Program-made: the position numbers and the translations under genes | The notes under the pieces: generated by a model | What the model was told of the DNA's origin: nothing | The model's input: only the letters and a program-made list of their open reading frames with translations | The model's database searches: none | Assembly: GCA_021029095.1 (NCBI GenBank) | Contig: JAJOHG010000122.1 | Span: 21,185 to 85,184, forward strand | From: Phellopilus nigrolimitatus | Taxonomy: Eukaryota > Basidiomycota > Agaricomycetes > Hymenochaetales > Hymenochaetaceae | Length of the DNA: 64,000 bases | Direction: 5' to 3' | In this document: positions 12,332 through 23,751 of the stretch, piece after piece | Layout of the letters: each line of letters begins with the position of its first letter | Numbering within the stretch: the first letter of the stretch is position 1

Positions 12332-13224
12332 ATGTCTATGCTTTTCCGCAGGTGTTTCTCTGCCGCTGCCGCAGCTTCAAAAGCACCCATGTATGGTCGT
12401 AAATACTTTGTCTATTTTGCAGATGTCTAATTGCTCGTGATTTAGGTCAAACGTTTTCGTAGGTCTAATACTTTCTCGGTCAAAGAAAGCACGTCTGAGG
12501 TGGCTTTATGTTTTTCTAGTTTGACGTTGCGATCAATGATAATCCTCAAGGTCGCATCAGTGAGTTTCGTTCCCGTTTCTCTTGCAATCACATGGGATAC
12601 GGAGCTTTAACCATACTTTAGTTTTCAAGCTTTACGACGATATTGTTCCAAAAACCGCGCGTAATTTCCGCGAGCTTGCTACCGGTCAGCACGGATATGG
12701 GTATTCTGGAAGCTCTTTCCATCGTGTCATCCCGAATGTAAGTCCTTATCGCCCCTCCGCTGTTTCGATAACTGAAAGAGCGTGTCCTGCGAATTCAGTT
12801 TATGATCCAGGGTGGTGACTTCACCCGGCATAATGGGACTGGCGGAAAGTCCATCTACGGTGACCGTTTCGCCGGTGAGTAGATTCCGAGACTGCTTCCT
12901 ATCTTCTGTTGACCTTCTGCAACATAGATGAGAACTTCAAACTCAGACATAGTAAGCCGGGCCTGTTGTCGATGGCGAACGCCGGTCCCGATACCAATGG
13001 CTCGCAGGTGGGTTATTCTCATTTCACATTTTGGCTTTGACTCAAGCTGATGTTTTTCGCAGTTCTTCATCACAACTGTCGTGACATCGTGGTTGGACCG
13101 CAAGCACGTCGTCTTCGGCGAGATCATCGAGGGTATGGACGTGGTAAAGTTCATCGAGAAACACGGTTCGGAGTCTGGGCGACCTCGGGGGAAGATCAGT
13201 GTTACTGCCTCCGGCATTGTATAG
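12332..13224 (+). CDS. cyclophilin-type peptidyl-prolyl cis-trans isomerase, probably mitochondrial
   Basis: Catalyses prolyl cis-trans isomerisation during protein folding. Seven exons: 12332-12390, 12446-12458 (a 13-nt microexon), 12520-12559, 12622-12737, 12799-12874, 12928-13007 and 13063-13224. All introns are GT-AG and phases close, giving 181 residues. The first 19 residues ([19 protein letters not shown]) are basic and Ala-rich, like a mitochondrial presequence; the cyclophilin fold starts at NVFFDVAI. Canonical active-site strings are present: [20 protein letters not shown] (catalytic Arg, Phe, Met, Gln), [16 protein letters not shown] and [12 protein letters not shown], whose Trp is the cyclosporin-contact residue. 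Length matches mitochondrial cyclophilins such as yeast Cpr3. Targeting is inferred from the N-terminus only. Confidence 0.95.
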
Positions 13225-13795
13225 GGGCGTCTTTTGATTCATGCTCATCTGCTTCTCGACCCAACATCTACATCTGAGCGCTGTGTTCTTCAAAATGGCT
13301 AAGCTCAAGGACTTGGATATGTTCTGCCTTCCTATCCATAAACACATTATTTTCTTTGTCAACAAGCTTGCGTAATAACGAGATAATCGGATCCAGAGGA
13401 TGCCTGCCCCTATATTGGTCCTCGTTTCTCAAACCTTTGATTCCTAACCTTCGGACCCGAAGGACAGAAGCATACGTAGATCGATCTAGCGTTAAGGATC
13501 CCGGAAAGTGCTCTAAGGGTACTGCAGCGATGAGAAATTGTCGATTCCCATGAGTTCCAAGCCTGTCATGAAGTCCAGGTTGCGTTCTGGACTCTCCGCG
13601 TCGGTTTACCCATGGTGGATTCGATATTCCCAGCGTGGCGGAGTTAAGTAACGTGTCTGCCAGAATTTCAGTGTTTCTAAATCCTTAACAGAGGTTTGCT
13701 TTTCGAGGGCGCTCAATAACGATAATTTTGGGTAAATCTTGGCTCACTTCTATGCAAAAACTTACAAGAGCGTTGCTTCCCATTATGTTCATCTG
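13225..13795. other. intergenic region, no gene recognised
   Basis: Downstream of the cyclophilin gene. Short ORFs only, none with support. Confidence 0.45.
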
Positions 13796-13995
13796 CAGGA
13801 TAGCAGCAAAAAAAGAGATCGCTCAGCACTTAGCTAGGGGAGCGCGTCCCACCGGTATCTTCCCGCGGGTCAAAGAACTTTTCGAACAGTAGCATTCCAA
13901 TTCGTCCACGACAGTTCCATTCCGGATACTGCGCGCACCCGCACACGTCTAGCCGATCTTACAGGGCAAGCTCTGTCCTGAGCTCATGTTCAACA
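13796..13995 (-). pseudogene. relic of an unknown protein shared with the duplication units
   Basis: On the minus strand this stretch encodes a broken version of a C-terminal segment with VEHELRTELAL, GCAQYPEWNCRGRIGMLLFE and KFFDPREDTGG. The same segment recurs at 20.8, 28.7 and 42.5 kb (inverted). An in-frame stop follows ELAL. The family is not recognised. Its position before Ago-2 shows that the duplicated material extends upstream of that gene. Confidence 0.6.
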
Positions 13996-14513
13996 CGAGA
14001 GGGCGTAACGTCGATCTGACTGAAGTCTGTCGGTTTTTGCGAGGGAATTTTTTGTGTGATATGCCCTATCTGCGCGACAGAGTTTCGTGTTTTCTAATTC
14101 ACGTGCTTTTATATGCGCACACGTGATTAACACGTGCGCTGCCATTTTCACTGCTCTTTTGTTCACGAAGAGACCTTTTCTAACTTTACTTGTCCTGATT
14201 CCATACTTTTCTCTGCGGCCCGGAGGTACAGATCAAGATACGTCACGATCAAACTCGGCAAGCTGGCAAACGTCACTATCGGCACGGCGATGCCTCATGG
14301 GCGGTTTGCTTAAGCTGCACGTCAAACTCAGATCCTGTTCATCGCGCAACATCGTAGGAGCTTGTTGACTCGGACATAACAGATTGAATCGAAGGCTCGT
14401 ATGCAGGCTGGTGCGACGGCGAAGTGCGATTTCTCAACTTGTTTTGTCTTACTTGCACGCATTCCAAGCTCCTGCGTGGGCGCTGAATCGTACCAGCTTC
14501 CAACTGTGAAGAC

Positions 14514-17500
14514 ATGTTCCTTAGTGCGTCTACCGCCGCAGTCAGTACTTCGAGTAGAAGCAAATGCAGGCCCTTGGCACTTAGGACTACCCGTAAGCTT
14601 CTAATTCACTGGCAAACAACTGACTAGGCGCCTAACTCGGACTCGGCACAGAGAAAGGCATCGACAGCACCAGAAAATACGGTAGAAATCGAGACGAATG
14701 CACACAGCGTGCTAGAAGCGTGTTTCCCAGCCATCGTGGTGGGTCCTCTGCCTCTAGAGGTGGTTCTCATACCTCTCAGGGTGGCCGCGGCAACGCGTCC
14801 TTCGGATCTCACGGCCATGGCTCGTCTTCAGGCGGCCCCCGCGGTGGAAATGGTAGTGGATGTGCCGGAGATGCTAGGCCTATCAAAGTCTTCGCTCAAA
14901 ACACTCCCTTGAAGCTCGACGTGCGACTGTCTGATAAAGAACAGAATGCACTTGTCGCTCGCTACCAATTGCTCATAAAATCAGCCCCTGATCGCGTCGT
15001 GCGTCCTGGCTTTGGGAAGAGCGGCACCGCAATCACAGTCCGAGCGAACTTCTTCCCGCTAAAATACCCGAAAGACCTTGATCTATATGATTACACGGTT
15101 GATATCAGTCCTGCCGTGAGGTTTGATGAGAAACGAATTCGAAAGCGTCTTTTTGAGCTTCTGGAATCGACGCAGGAAGCAGCGCCATACCTTGACGGGA
15201 TGGTGTACGACGGGATGCAGAGACTTATCTCAAGGAGGCGCCTTCCTGTTGGCTTCTCGATAAGAATACCGTTCTATGGAGCCGATGAAGCAGGGCCTCG
15301 TCCAGGTGGGGAGGTTTACACAGTCAGGATGCTCAAACCAAAAATCCTCAGCTCTGCAGACTTGGTCCGGTAAGTCTTCCATGTCTTCGATTAGACTCCC
15401 GTCTGACCATATCTAACTGTCTTTCTCTCAGTTATCTGCGAGGGGGTGATATCAAATATAATCCACTCCCAATTATTTCGGCATTTAACCTAATCACGAG
15501 CGCGCATGCATCGCAGACAGGCGTGCAAATTGGTAAGAACCAATACTACTTCCCACCATCTGCCTCGAGCGGAGGCGCATTCCCCCTCAGCGTGGGCCTT
15601 GAGGTGTGGAAGGGGTTCTCCACCAGTGTGCGCCCGGTATACAAAAATCTTATGATCAACGTAAATGCCTGCACGAGCGTGTTCTATACTCCGTATGCGC
15701 GTTTCAGCGACGCGATGTTCAAGTATCCAAAATTGTCGTACGGGGAGAAATTTTACCGACACGCGAGGGTCACGATGAAACACTTGGCATATCGAAAGAA
15801 GAGTAGAATCAAAGGATTCGGAAGTCAGACGGCAAGGAAGACGTTTTTCCAATGCGATGAACTTGGCGGAGAGGTCAGCGTCGAGCAGTACTTCGGGAAA
15901 AGTAAGCTCGTTCGCGCAGGGATATCTCGTAGATCTGATCCTTGAGCAGAATATAACACTCATCTTCAGTATGCGGATAAGCTTCCCGTCATCAACATCG
16001 GAAAACAGGATAGGGACGTCTTTGTTCCTGCCGAACTCTGCGAGATAGAGCCGGGCCAGCCTTTTGTAGGCGTGCTCTCCGAGAGCGAGTCTCAAGGAAT
16101 GGTACAAAATGCAAGCAGTCCACCATATATCAATGCGCAGGAGATCAGCGGGCAGGGCCTGGAGACACTAGGTCTTCGCCAACGCGCATCGCCGATGCCG
16201 GGCTTCGGCACTCGAGTGATATGGCAGTTGTTCCAGCGCGCGTACTCGCCCCACCCAAGGTTGTCTACCAGTCCCATCCTCTGGATGTCGTTGGCGGGTC
16301 CTGGAATATGCGCAATATGCGCTTCTACCGGCCTGCGCGGCTTACACGTGCCGCCATCCTCATCCTCTCGGACGGTGGGACCGAGGGCCGTGAAAGCAGC
16401 TTGGACTTGTCGCTGGGCTCTGCTGTGAAGGGGTTCCTGTCGATGTGTCGCGCCAGCGGAATGAAGGTTGACGATGCGCACATGCCGCTGCGTGTCGTGC
16501 ATCTCCCGAGACAAAAAATACAGGATCCATCGCGCAACGCGGCGATAGAAGCAATCGAGAAGGAGATAAAGTCGCTCCCTTTACGACCGAGCATTATCCT
16601 CGTCTTCTTGTCAGACACCGACCAACACATTTACCGAGGACTAAAGAAGCTCTGCGACGTTAAGCTCGGGATCCCGACGGTGAGCATGCAGATGGCGAAC
16701 ACCATGAGAGAGAAAGGCCGGGACCAGTATTTTGCGAGCGTCGCGCTCAAGGTCAACACGAAGCTGGGCGGCGTCAATCACCAGCTCGACGCGACCTCTA
16801 TGCACTGGCTCAAAAACACGATGCTCGTCGGAATGGACGTGACGCACCCTGACGTCGGCTGCGTGAGGGGGACGCCGTCGATCGCGGCTGTCGTCGCTAG
16901 CTGCGATGCCGAGTTCATGCACTATCCCGCAAGTCTTGGCCTCCAGGAACAAGGTAAAGAGGTGAGTGACATTCCTTTAGTTCTTTTCATGATATACTGA
17001 CGGTATCCATAATCAGATGGTCACGGACCTCAAGAAAATGATGGTCGAGCGCCTCGATGAATATTTTAAGCGTATGAAAACACTTCCTGAGCGTGTCGTC
17101 GTGTTCCGCGATGGCGTCTCGGAAGGAGAGTTTGTCCAAGTGCTCTTTTCCGAGCTGCCCGAGATCAAAGCCGCATTTCTGTCTTTCAAGGGTTACAACT
17201 CCAAGCTTACCATCGCGATCTGCGGGAAGGGCCACCACGTGCGCTTCTACCCGACGAGGACCGAGGAGGCCGATAGGACGGCGAACACGCGTGCCGGGAC
17301 GCTCGTAGACCGCGGCGTCACAAGCGTCTACGATTTCGATTTCTACCTGCAGGCGCATGCGGGGCTGCAGGGCACTGTGCGATTTACGCACTATACCGTG
17401 ATCTTTGACGAGAACCGGTTTACCGCGGACGCGCTCCAGCAAGGTGTGCGCGCTATGAGCTATTTGTGGGCGCCCGCGACAAAGAGCGTGAGCCTGATCC

Positions 17501-17652
17501 CGCCAGCGTATTGGGCGGACCGCGCGTGCGAGCGCGGACGGCTTTACCTCCACGGGATCATGCAGCCGTCGGATGGTGACAACGATAAATGCTTGAGCGG
17601 GGACCGGGTTTGGGAGAGGGCGAAGGAGATGTGGGGTAAGGGCCGTGCATAA
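14514..17652 (+). CDS. Argonaute protein Ago-2, near full length with one frame break
   Basis: QDE-2/AGO-type Argonaute. Exons: tentative 14514-14592, then 14652-15369, 15432-15901, 15950-16961 and 17017-17652, all GT-AG and phase-consistent. Order: Gly/Arg/Ser-rich N-terminus, N domain, L1/PAZ, L2, MID (IYRGLKK, SMQMAN, LKVNTK) and PIWI. The slicer tetrad is of DEDD type as in Neurospora QDE-2: GMDVTHP, Glu in GKEMVTDL, FRDGVSEGEF, and Asp in PAYWAD. Two defects: the N-domain frame has no ATG before it, so the first exon is a guess; and at about 16,205-16,222 the sequence is 7 nt shorter than Ago-1, moving the frame between L2 and MID. Removing a 56-nt GT-AG segment (16,172-16,227) would restore the frame but lose about 19 residues, and its donor is weak. 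About 970 residues if the frame were continuous. Probably a recently damaged gene. Confidence 0.87.
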
Positions 17653-18119
17653 GGATCTGAGGAGCACCATGTTCTACTTGTGATTTTTGATAGGCAAGCT
17701 GATGAAAAAGACTTGACAAAGCGCCTTGTTTGTTCTTTTGTATATCTGTATCTTGAGACTTTACTTTTTCTTGCTGTATACTGCGAATGCATAGTGAAAG
17801 AAAATTCTTGTTTCAACAGTCGGTCTGATCCCGCAGCATACGTTTCATCCTTAGCAACATTCCAAACTCGCACGAATCTGGTTATAAACTCGATTATGTG
17901 CATCAGTCTTCTGTTTTACTTCATGCCACCCTGCCTCTAGCTTTCCAACGCAGATAATTCTACCAATAATCTGCATCGGTTTCACTTTTTCCCGTCTCCA
18001 GCGAATCACCTCTGCGTCTGATTTCTGCGAGCTCAGCACATCCGGTTTATCTTTTCTTTTCTTTCTAGAATCATCTTACGTTTAAATTTTCGAAGTGCGC
18101 CCAATGTCAACAAACACAA
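17653..18119. other. Ago-2 3' flank
   Basis: AT-richer sequence after the Ago-2 stop, likely its 3' UTR and spacer. No gene seen. Confidence 0.5.
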
Positions 18120-18545
18120 CAAATGGGCAGCATTAGAGAGCTCCATACTAACATGTTTCTCAATACTATCAAGATGACAATGTACTATTATCACATACGG
18201 CGAATGATATCTGGAGCCAAAAGGCAGGGGGCCTGGAGATATCAAGTCTTCGTCAACGCGCTTCGCCAATGCTGGGCTTTGGCGAGATCCCGGGCAATAC
18301 TACGGCAGCTGCTCGGGCGCGCGCGGTCCGCCTGAGCGCATTGTCGTCGGCGGCGCGAGGGGGTAGATCGTCGCTGGCGGCGCTAGCTGCGCTGCGGAGC
18401 ACACACACCGTCCGGCGCGCCTGGCGCGCCAAGCACACAAAGAGACGCGCGATGCCCCCGCCGGCGGCATCCTTGCCTGGACGCGTGTCGGAACCGGCCG
18501 CGTGCTCCGGCGCGTATTCCGCACATGCGGTGATACATCCCATTA
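18120..18545 (+). pseudogene. Argonaute relic D (short)
   Basis: Nucleotide similarity to Argonaute relics A and B. The stretch from 18,230 (GGGCCTGGAGATATCA) to 18,340 matches 22,580-22,690, and 18,340-18,500 matches about 31,170-31,320 in relic B. It corresponds to the L2 to early PIWI part with a large internal deletion and no open frame. It sits just downstream of Ago-2 and just before duplication copy A. Confidence 0.65.
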
Positions 18546-19230
18546 TGTAATTGGGTGACTCAGCGCCATTGGTTCACACAGTTTTTTCGTCGCGAAAGCA
18601 ACTGTCTTGAAATTTCAACCAACATTCACATCGATGGAGGATCTGTCGTCAATTGTAAGTCTGACGAGACTGGAAAACACGTTCAGCAACTCAAAGAGTG
18701 GAGTCATATTATCCAGGCGTCCAGCAGGCATGAAAGTTTCGCCTTCTATCCAGAGCGCCTGTCAAAATGTGGCATGAAGATGCTATTTTACTGAAATTCT
18801 AACTTTCATGGAGACCGAGACCGATACAATTCAGTGATAAAGCGCTCGGTGGATATAGATACACGAGACTACATCTACCGAGACTTCCTTCGCAGTTATA
18901 TGGTATGCACGATCAATATCAGAACGAACCCTGCTAATGATGCTGGGACAGTTATGTCTCTTCCTACAAATTTTAGAAGGGAGGAATCATGGGGTTGATG
19001 CTAACGGCGACATGAGTTAGGTTCTCCGACTCGACCGACTCGTCGACACGGGAACTACGACTACTTCGTCTGTTCGTCAGCTCTGTGAAGACTAACTTGC
19101 TCTCGACCTTGCCGTACTGCGAGCTCGTAAACTCTAGATATCACGGTACGTCCAGATAGAAACTCTCTTAATCCTGCTTGCGGAACTGAAATCTGATGAA
19201 AGCTGTTTAAGAACTCGATCTTGAATAGGA

Positions 19231-20575
19231 ATGGCACCCCTCAGCGAAGCGCTTCAAGTGATTGAGATAGGGAATGACGGAACCGGAGTTGGAAAAGAGA
19301 GTACACGGAGAGGGAAGATTGACGGTGACTGGACCGTTTTTGTGTGAGCTATCCTTCCTTGACTGTCGCTCTCTTCCTTTCATACCGTTTAATCAAGAGT
19401 TGTCTCTTTCCTCTTTCCAGCTTTCCGAACGGAGGTTGGTTTCTCCTCATTTCCAAATTTGAATAATATCGATGTCTCTTCTTCAGGATACTCCCTCGGC
19501 TCATAATTGAGTATGCATAGCACACCAGAAAAAAAACTTTCCCGCTCTTCTAGATCCTTTACATGTCTCGGCGTACTATCTACGGCCTACACAAGCATTT
19601 GTCATAACAGAGGACAAAGGTTCGGAAACGCATAAACAAGCCGCCCTGTTCGAGGTACGCTTGAAGACCGTGAAACTCGGTAAACAAATGTGCAACATTG
19701 AAGCGGAGATGGCTCAAAGTGTAGGTTCTCTAATTGAAGTTCGAGAAATCACTTTCTATTATGGAAGAACAGGGCCAGACAACCATCTCCGCACGTTTGA
19801 GTTTTGATCTCCTCTCTCCTATCGAAACCACTTCGTCCAGGTTCACCTAAGGCACTCAATCCGCCGTCTCCGTATGCTCGGCGCACCCCACTTCGCACAC
19901 ACCCTTCGAATGCCCCTAGCACACCTCTCCATACTCTGTGGAACTTCAAGAAATACATCAATTGAAAGGAAGACAAAATGCTGACCAACATGACTCGACC
20001 AGAGAATCGGAAATTCTCAAGTCACAGCACCGCAGAAGCTGAAGCCGAGACTACAGGTTTGAACGGACAGCGTGAGCCTCCTGGCCTGGAGTTCGGCGCG
20101 TTCCTCACGTTGAAGGGCGAGGAACGCCTGCGCCCGAGTATGCTCGCATTTTGTGCCGACATTGTTAAGCCTCTCCCCCATCTGAAGAGAACCCGTTGCA
20201 AGGGAGAACGTCAGTTCCTCTTTCCACCTCATATGCGGGAATTATTTTCTCCATCCACTGGCTGACAACTTCTCATTAACGCAGTGGTACACGACACTTA
20301 CGTTGTCGATCGAGTTCAAGACACCCCTCCGGCTCTACGATTTCGATTCACAGCAGTCCTTTTCCCATGACACAGTCGGCTTGTATTCATTAGGTCAATT
20401 TATGCAGGACCCGCTCGGACAACACAATACCTATGTCGAGGTTTGGACAGCACCGCGCAATAGGCTAAAATGTGGTGATTGGAGGGAGAAGCAACGATGC
20501 CTGGCAATCGCGACGCAGACAGCTATATGCGTGCCGTACGAGACGCAGATAGTGCCTATGAAAGCAAGGGTGTAG
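19231..20575 (+). pseudogene. acyl-CoA thioesterase-like (HotDog superfamily) pseudogene, copy A
   Basis: Fungal thioesterase-superfamily protein (TesB-like double HotDog). Start ATGGCACCCCTC at 19,231. Recognisable parts: DGDWTVF, microexon FPNGG, then DP(I/L)HVSAYYLRPTQ and FEVRLKTVKLGKQMCNIEAE, and at the C-terminus TVGLYSLGQFMQDPLGQ and YVEVWTAPRNR followed by GDWREKQRCLAIATQTA. Defects: a one-base loss after GGYSLG, an in-frame stop in KKYIN (about 19,963) and a deletion near 20,175. The last exon is better preserved here than in copies B and C. Confidence 0.82.
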
Positions 20576-20790
20576 GATGCTGCCAAATATCCATTATATT
20601 GTTGTTGAAAACGTTTGTGATGTGCCCGGGCCAGCGACGCGCCATGAAAGCGAAGAGAAATTCGGAGACACATTGCCGAGCCAGTGAGAAGCGCAGTCGC
20701 ACGCGGGCGCTACGTGCTGCTGGTTAGCTTACAGGAACGCTTCTTCTCATCATGTTCATCTGCTAGCAGCTTAAAATGATTGCCCAGCAC

Positions 20791-20975
20791 TTAGTTATGG
20801 ATGCGCGGTCCATGGGTATCTTCCTGCGGGTCAAAGAACTTTTCAAACTTTACCATCCCACTCCAACCATGACAGCTCCATGCCGGATACCGTGCGCACC
20901 CGAACCCGGCCAGCCGATCTTCTGGGACAAGCTCTGTCCCGAGCTCGTGTTCAGTGTTGAAACAGCAGTTATGAA
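20791..20975 (-). pseudogene. unknown-protein relic, copy A
   Basis: Minus-strand segment encoding EHELGTELVPEDRLAGFGCA, YPAWSCHGWSGM and KFEKFFDPQEDTHGPRIHN then stop. It is the best preserved of four copies (13.8, 20.8, 28.7 and 42.5 kb). It lies tail to tail with the thioesterase pseudogene. No exon upstream could be joined to it, and the family is not recognised. Confidence 0.5.
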
Positions 20976-21287
20976 TAGAATCAGAGGGATCACCCTTGAA
21001 TAGAATGTTATATGATATAATGAATTTGAACAGAGAAGAATGGAAAATAGGGCTGTTTAACACTTTACAATTCCATCAATTAGAGACTGTGATCGAGGCC
21101 ATTGTTCAGACATATTAATTATGTGAACTGTCCATGTTGAAGCTCATCTTAGCTTTAGTTTATTTTTTGAGTATTAGAAAAAGGTTGGTTTTGCTTGACT
21201 ACTAATACTGAACTCTGCCGATGAGGCAAATAGATAAGAGATCAAGTACGTACATGTGCACTAGCTACATATACTTCATGGTCATAA

Positions 21288-21795
21288 TTACATTAATATG
21301 CATCTGCCACACAGTGTAATTTCTTCGATTTTCCGCTGGCAAACACGGCCTGCCAGAGGTCTTTTCACATTTTCTGTCCCTAAATATGTATGTTATAAAA
21401 GAAATGGTCAGCTCTCTGTGCATTCCCCCAAGAAGTTTCACAACTTACGTTTGAAGTAGTACTCGCCATCAACGTCATCGATTTTCATGTAGACTCTGCA
21501 ACCTTCTTTTATGGCAGCTTTAGGAAAGCAAAACTAGTCAGCAATGTGGACGAACATTAGGGACAGACCCCAGTTTGAAATACTCACGTTCACGGAAAGC
21601 TTCAGCCCCGTTCCTCGTCGATGGGGTTAGAGAGCCAGGAAGGCCCTCTGTTACATCTAGCCATTCTCCTTCATTATCTATCTTTTTAGCCTCAGTTTTC
21701 TTCTTTTTTTAAAAACCACAGGCATGTCTCAGGGCCCAGGACGTTTTCAGTCCTAGTTGCAAACTCACGCTCAAATCATAATCTGTACTTGGCAT
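21288..21795 (-). CDS. small four-exon gene of unknown family (MPST family), copy A
   Basis: Unrecognised protein of 99 residues. Exons on the minus strand: 21795-21769, 21699-21588, 21517-21449 and 21379-21288 (27, 112, 69 and 92 nt), with phases 0, 1, 1 as in copy B. It begins MPSTDYDLS. Conserved blocks with copy B are EGEWLDVTEGLPGSL, NGAEAFRE, AIKEGCRVYMK, YYFK and VKRPLAGRV. The intron 1 acceptor (AAGAAG) is weaker than in B and C, and the TATA box found upstream of B and C is changed here (about 21,908), so this copy may be silent. No signal peptide or membrane segment is evident. Function unknown. Confidence 0.55.
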
Positions 21796-22059
21796 CCTGT
21801 AAGTTGATTCTTATGCTTTAAATTTTGTTGAAAGTGGTGGAGGGGCTCTGAGGGCTGTTACTGGGACTGTGTTCAATTGATGGAGTTCTCAAGAACACAC
21901 AGGGCTATTAACATGTGCAGCTCCAAGCAGCAAATAGCACATCAAAGCCCACCTCAACCTCAAGACTATTGCAAAGCGCAACAGTTTTGCAGGGATGCAA
22001 TGGTCTTGTCATGACAACCGCAATCTCTGGTTCCATTGTACAATAAGAATGCATGTGGT

Positions 22060-23220
22060 GGGACTCGTATGCAAGAATCTCATGCTCAATGTAGATATCT
22101 GCACACGCATTCTGCACTCTGTATGCACGCCTCAGCGATGCAATGATCGATTTTTGGAAAATGTCATATGCATAATGCTTTTACCTATGCATGAGAGCCG
22201 CAATGAGACACTCGGCACATCGAACAAAGTATTGTAACAAAGGGCTTGGAAGACAAAGTGGCAAGGGCAATGTCCTTCCAATGCGACAAAACTCGGTAGG
22301 AAGGCTGTCGTCAAGCAGCACCTCTGGCAAAGCAAGCGCATCTGCACAGAGCCAGTTTGTAGAACTGGTTGCGATGGGCAGAATGCAATGTTCAGCTCCA
22401 GTATGCGGGCACCCTGCCCGCCATGGGCGTCGGAAACTAGGATAGGGGGACGTCTTTGGCTCTGCTGAGCTCTGCGAGACAGAGCCGGGCCAGCCTCGCA
22501 CAGGTGTGCTCTCCGAGGACGCATCTCAAGAAATGGTAAAGAACACAAGCAGTCCGCCGTATGTCACGGCGGGAAGGGCCAGGAGATATCAGATCCTCAT
22601 AAATGCACTTTGCCAATGCTGGGATTTGGCAGCGAGGTCGCGGGCGATACAGCAGCTGTTCGAGTTACGCGTGGTCCGCCTGAGCGCGCCATATCTGGAT
22701 GATGCCTGCACAGCATGCGCATCCGTGCACCGCCACCCGCGCGCCTGGAGGTTTTAGAGGCTGCTCGGATGAGTGTCGCTGTGCGGGGGCTCCTGCTGGC
22801 GTGCCGCGCGAGCGCGCATCCCCACTGCTGCGTCGCGTGCGGCTCCTGCGGCAGACTCTACAGGACGTATCGTATATCGCAGTGGTAGAGAGGGAGAGAC
22901 GCAAGTGCGCCCTTGGGCGCGCGAACATCACGCGCGGTGGTCGTATCGAACGATAATGCGGCTGGCCTGCCCGGGTCTGAGGAAGCTCGGGTGGCGGCGC
23001 TGTGCCCGTCGTCCCAAAGGAAAGCGCACACTCGGCACGAAGCTTGGCGGTGTCCGCCTCCAGCCCGACGCGGGCGCCGTGCTGGCGCAGAAACACGACG
23101 CTCGGCGGAACGGACGTGGCGACGCGGCGCACTGCGCCCTGGCGCTGGCTGCACGAGGGGAGTCCCGCTGGCGGTAGTATGCTCGCTCGCTCGGACTTCG
23201 CAGATGCGCATTAGGATGGG
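22060..23220 (+). pseudogene. Argonaute relic A
   Basis: Degenerate Argonaute lacking the N domain. Aligns with Ago-2 from KNLMLNVDIC (22,072; Ago-2 KNLMINVNAC) through YARLSDAMI in another frame, GLGRQSGKG and the CEIEPGQP equivalent (about 22,470), the SSPPYVTA equivalent (about 22,550), and the KLGGV region (about 23,040) ending near the GMDVTH position (about 23,115). There are many frame changes and no PIWI domain beyond that point. It shares its truncation points with relics B and C, so the truncation preceded the segmental duplication. Confidence 0.8.
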
Positions 23221-23751
23221 CGGGCGGGAACAAGGGCGGCAAGCATGCATGGCCACAGTCTGCGCTTTTCATTTCATCACAGCATACACGCAGGCGCACT
23301 AGAGAGCCAGACACACCCCTCAGCCAATCGAAAGCAAGCCACAGAACACAGAACACAGCGCAGAGTAACAAAAAAAGACACGGTGAAAGACAGACGCGAA
23401 GCGCGGCGGAGGCGACTACACTACCCAGAGTCACGAAAAAAAAGGGACCCGAACACAAAACCAGCGAAAAGGGGGCGGGGGGGACGAAGGACGCAGGGAG
23501 AAGGGAGAAGGAAGAGGGGTCTACTAGCTAAGTGTACTGCAGCGATTAAGAGAGTTCGGAGGGTACGGAGGGTGGGTCTAGTTATTGTCCGGAGGCGAGA
23601 GGCGGTAGGGAAGAGGGGGCGGATAACAGGCGCCCGTATACAATACAATACTATAAGTCCAGGAAACGCGTCCATTTGCGTCTCGAACTAAATGTCATAT
23701 TTTTTGAAGGGAGTCCATGCACGGAGAACGAAGAGAGTGACCGAGACGCTT

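Noticed and set aside
16987..17670. 227-codon minus-strand ORF
   Set aside because: Antisense to the Ago-2 PIWI exon.
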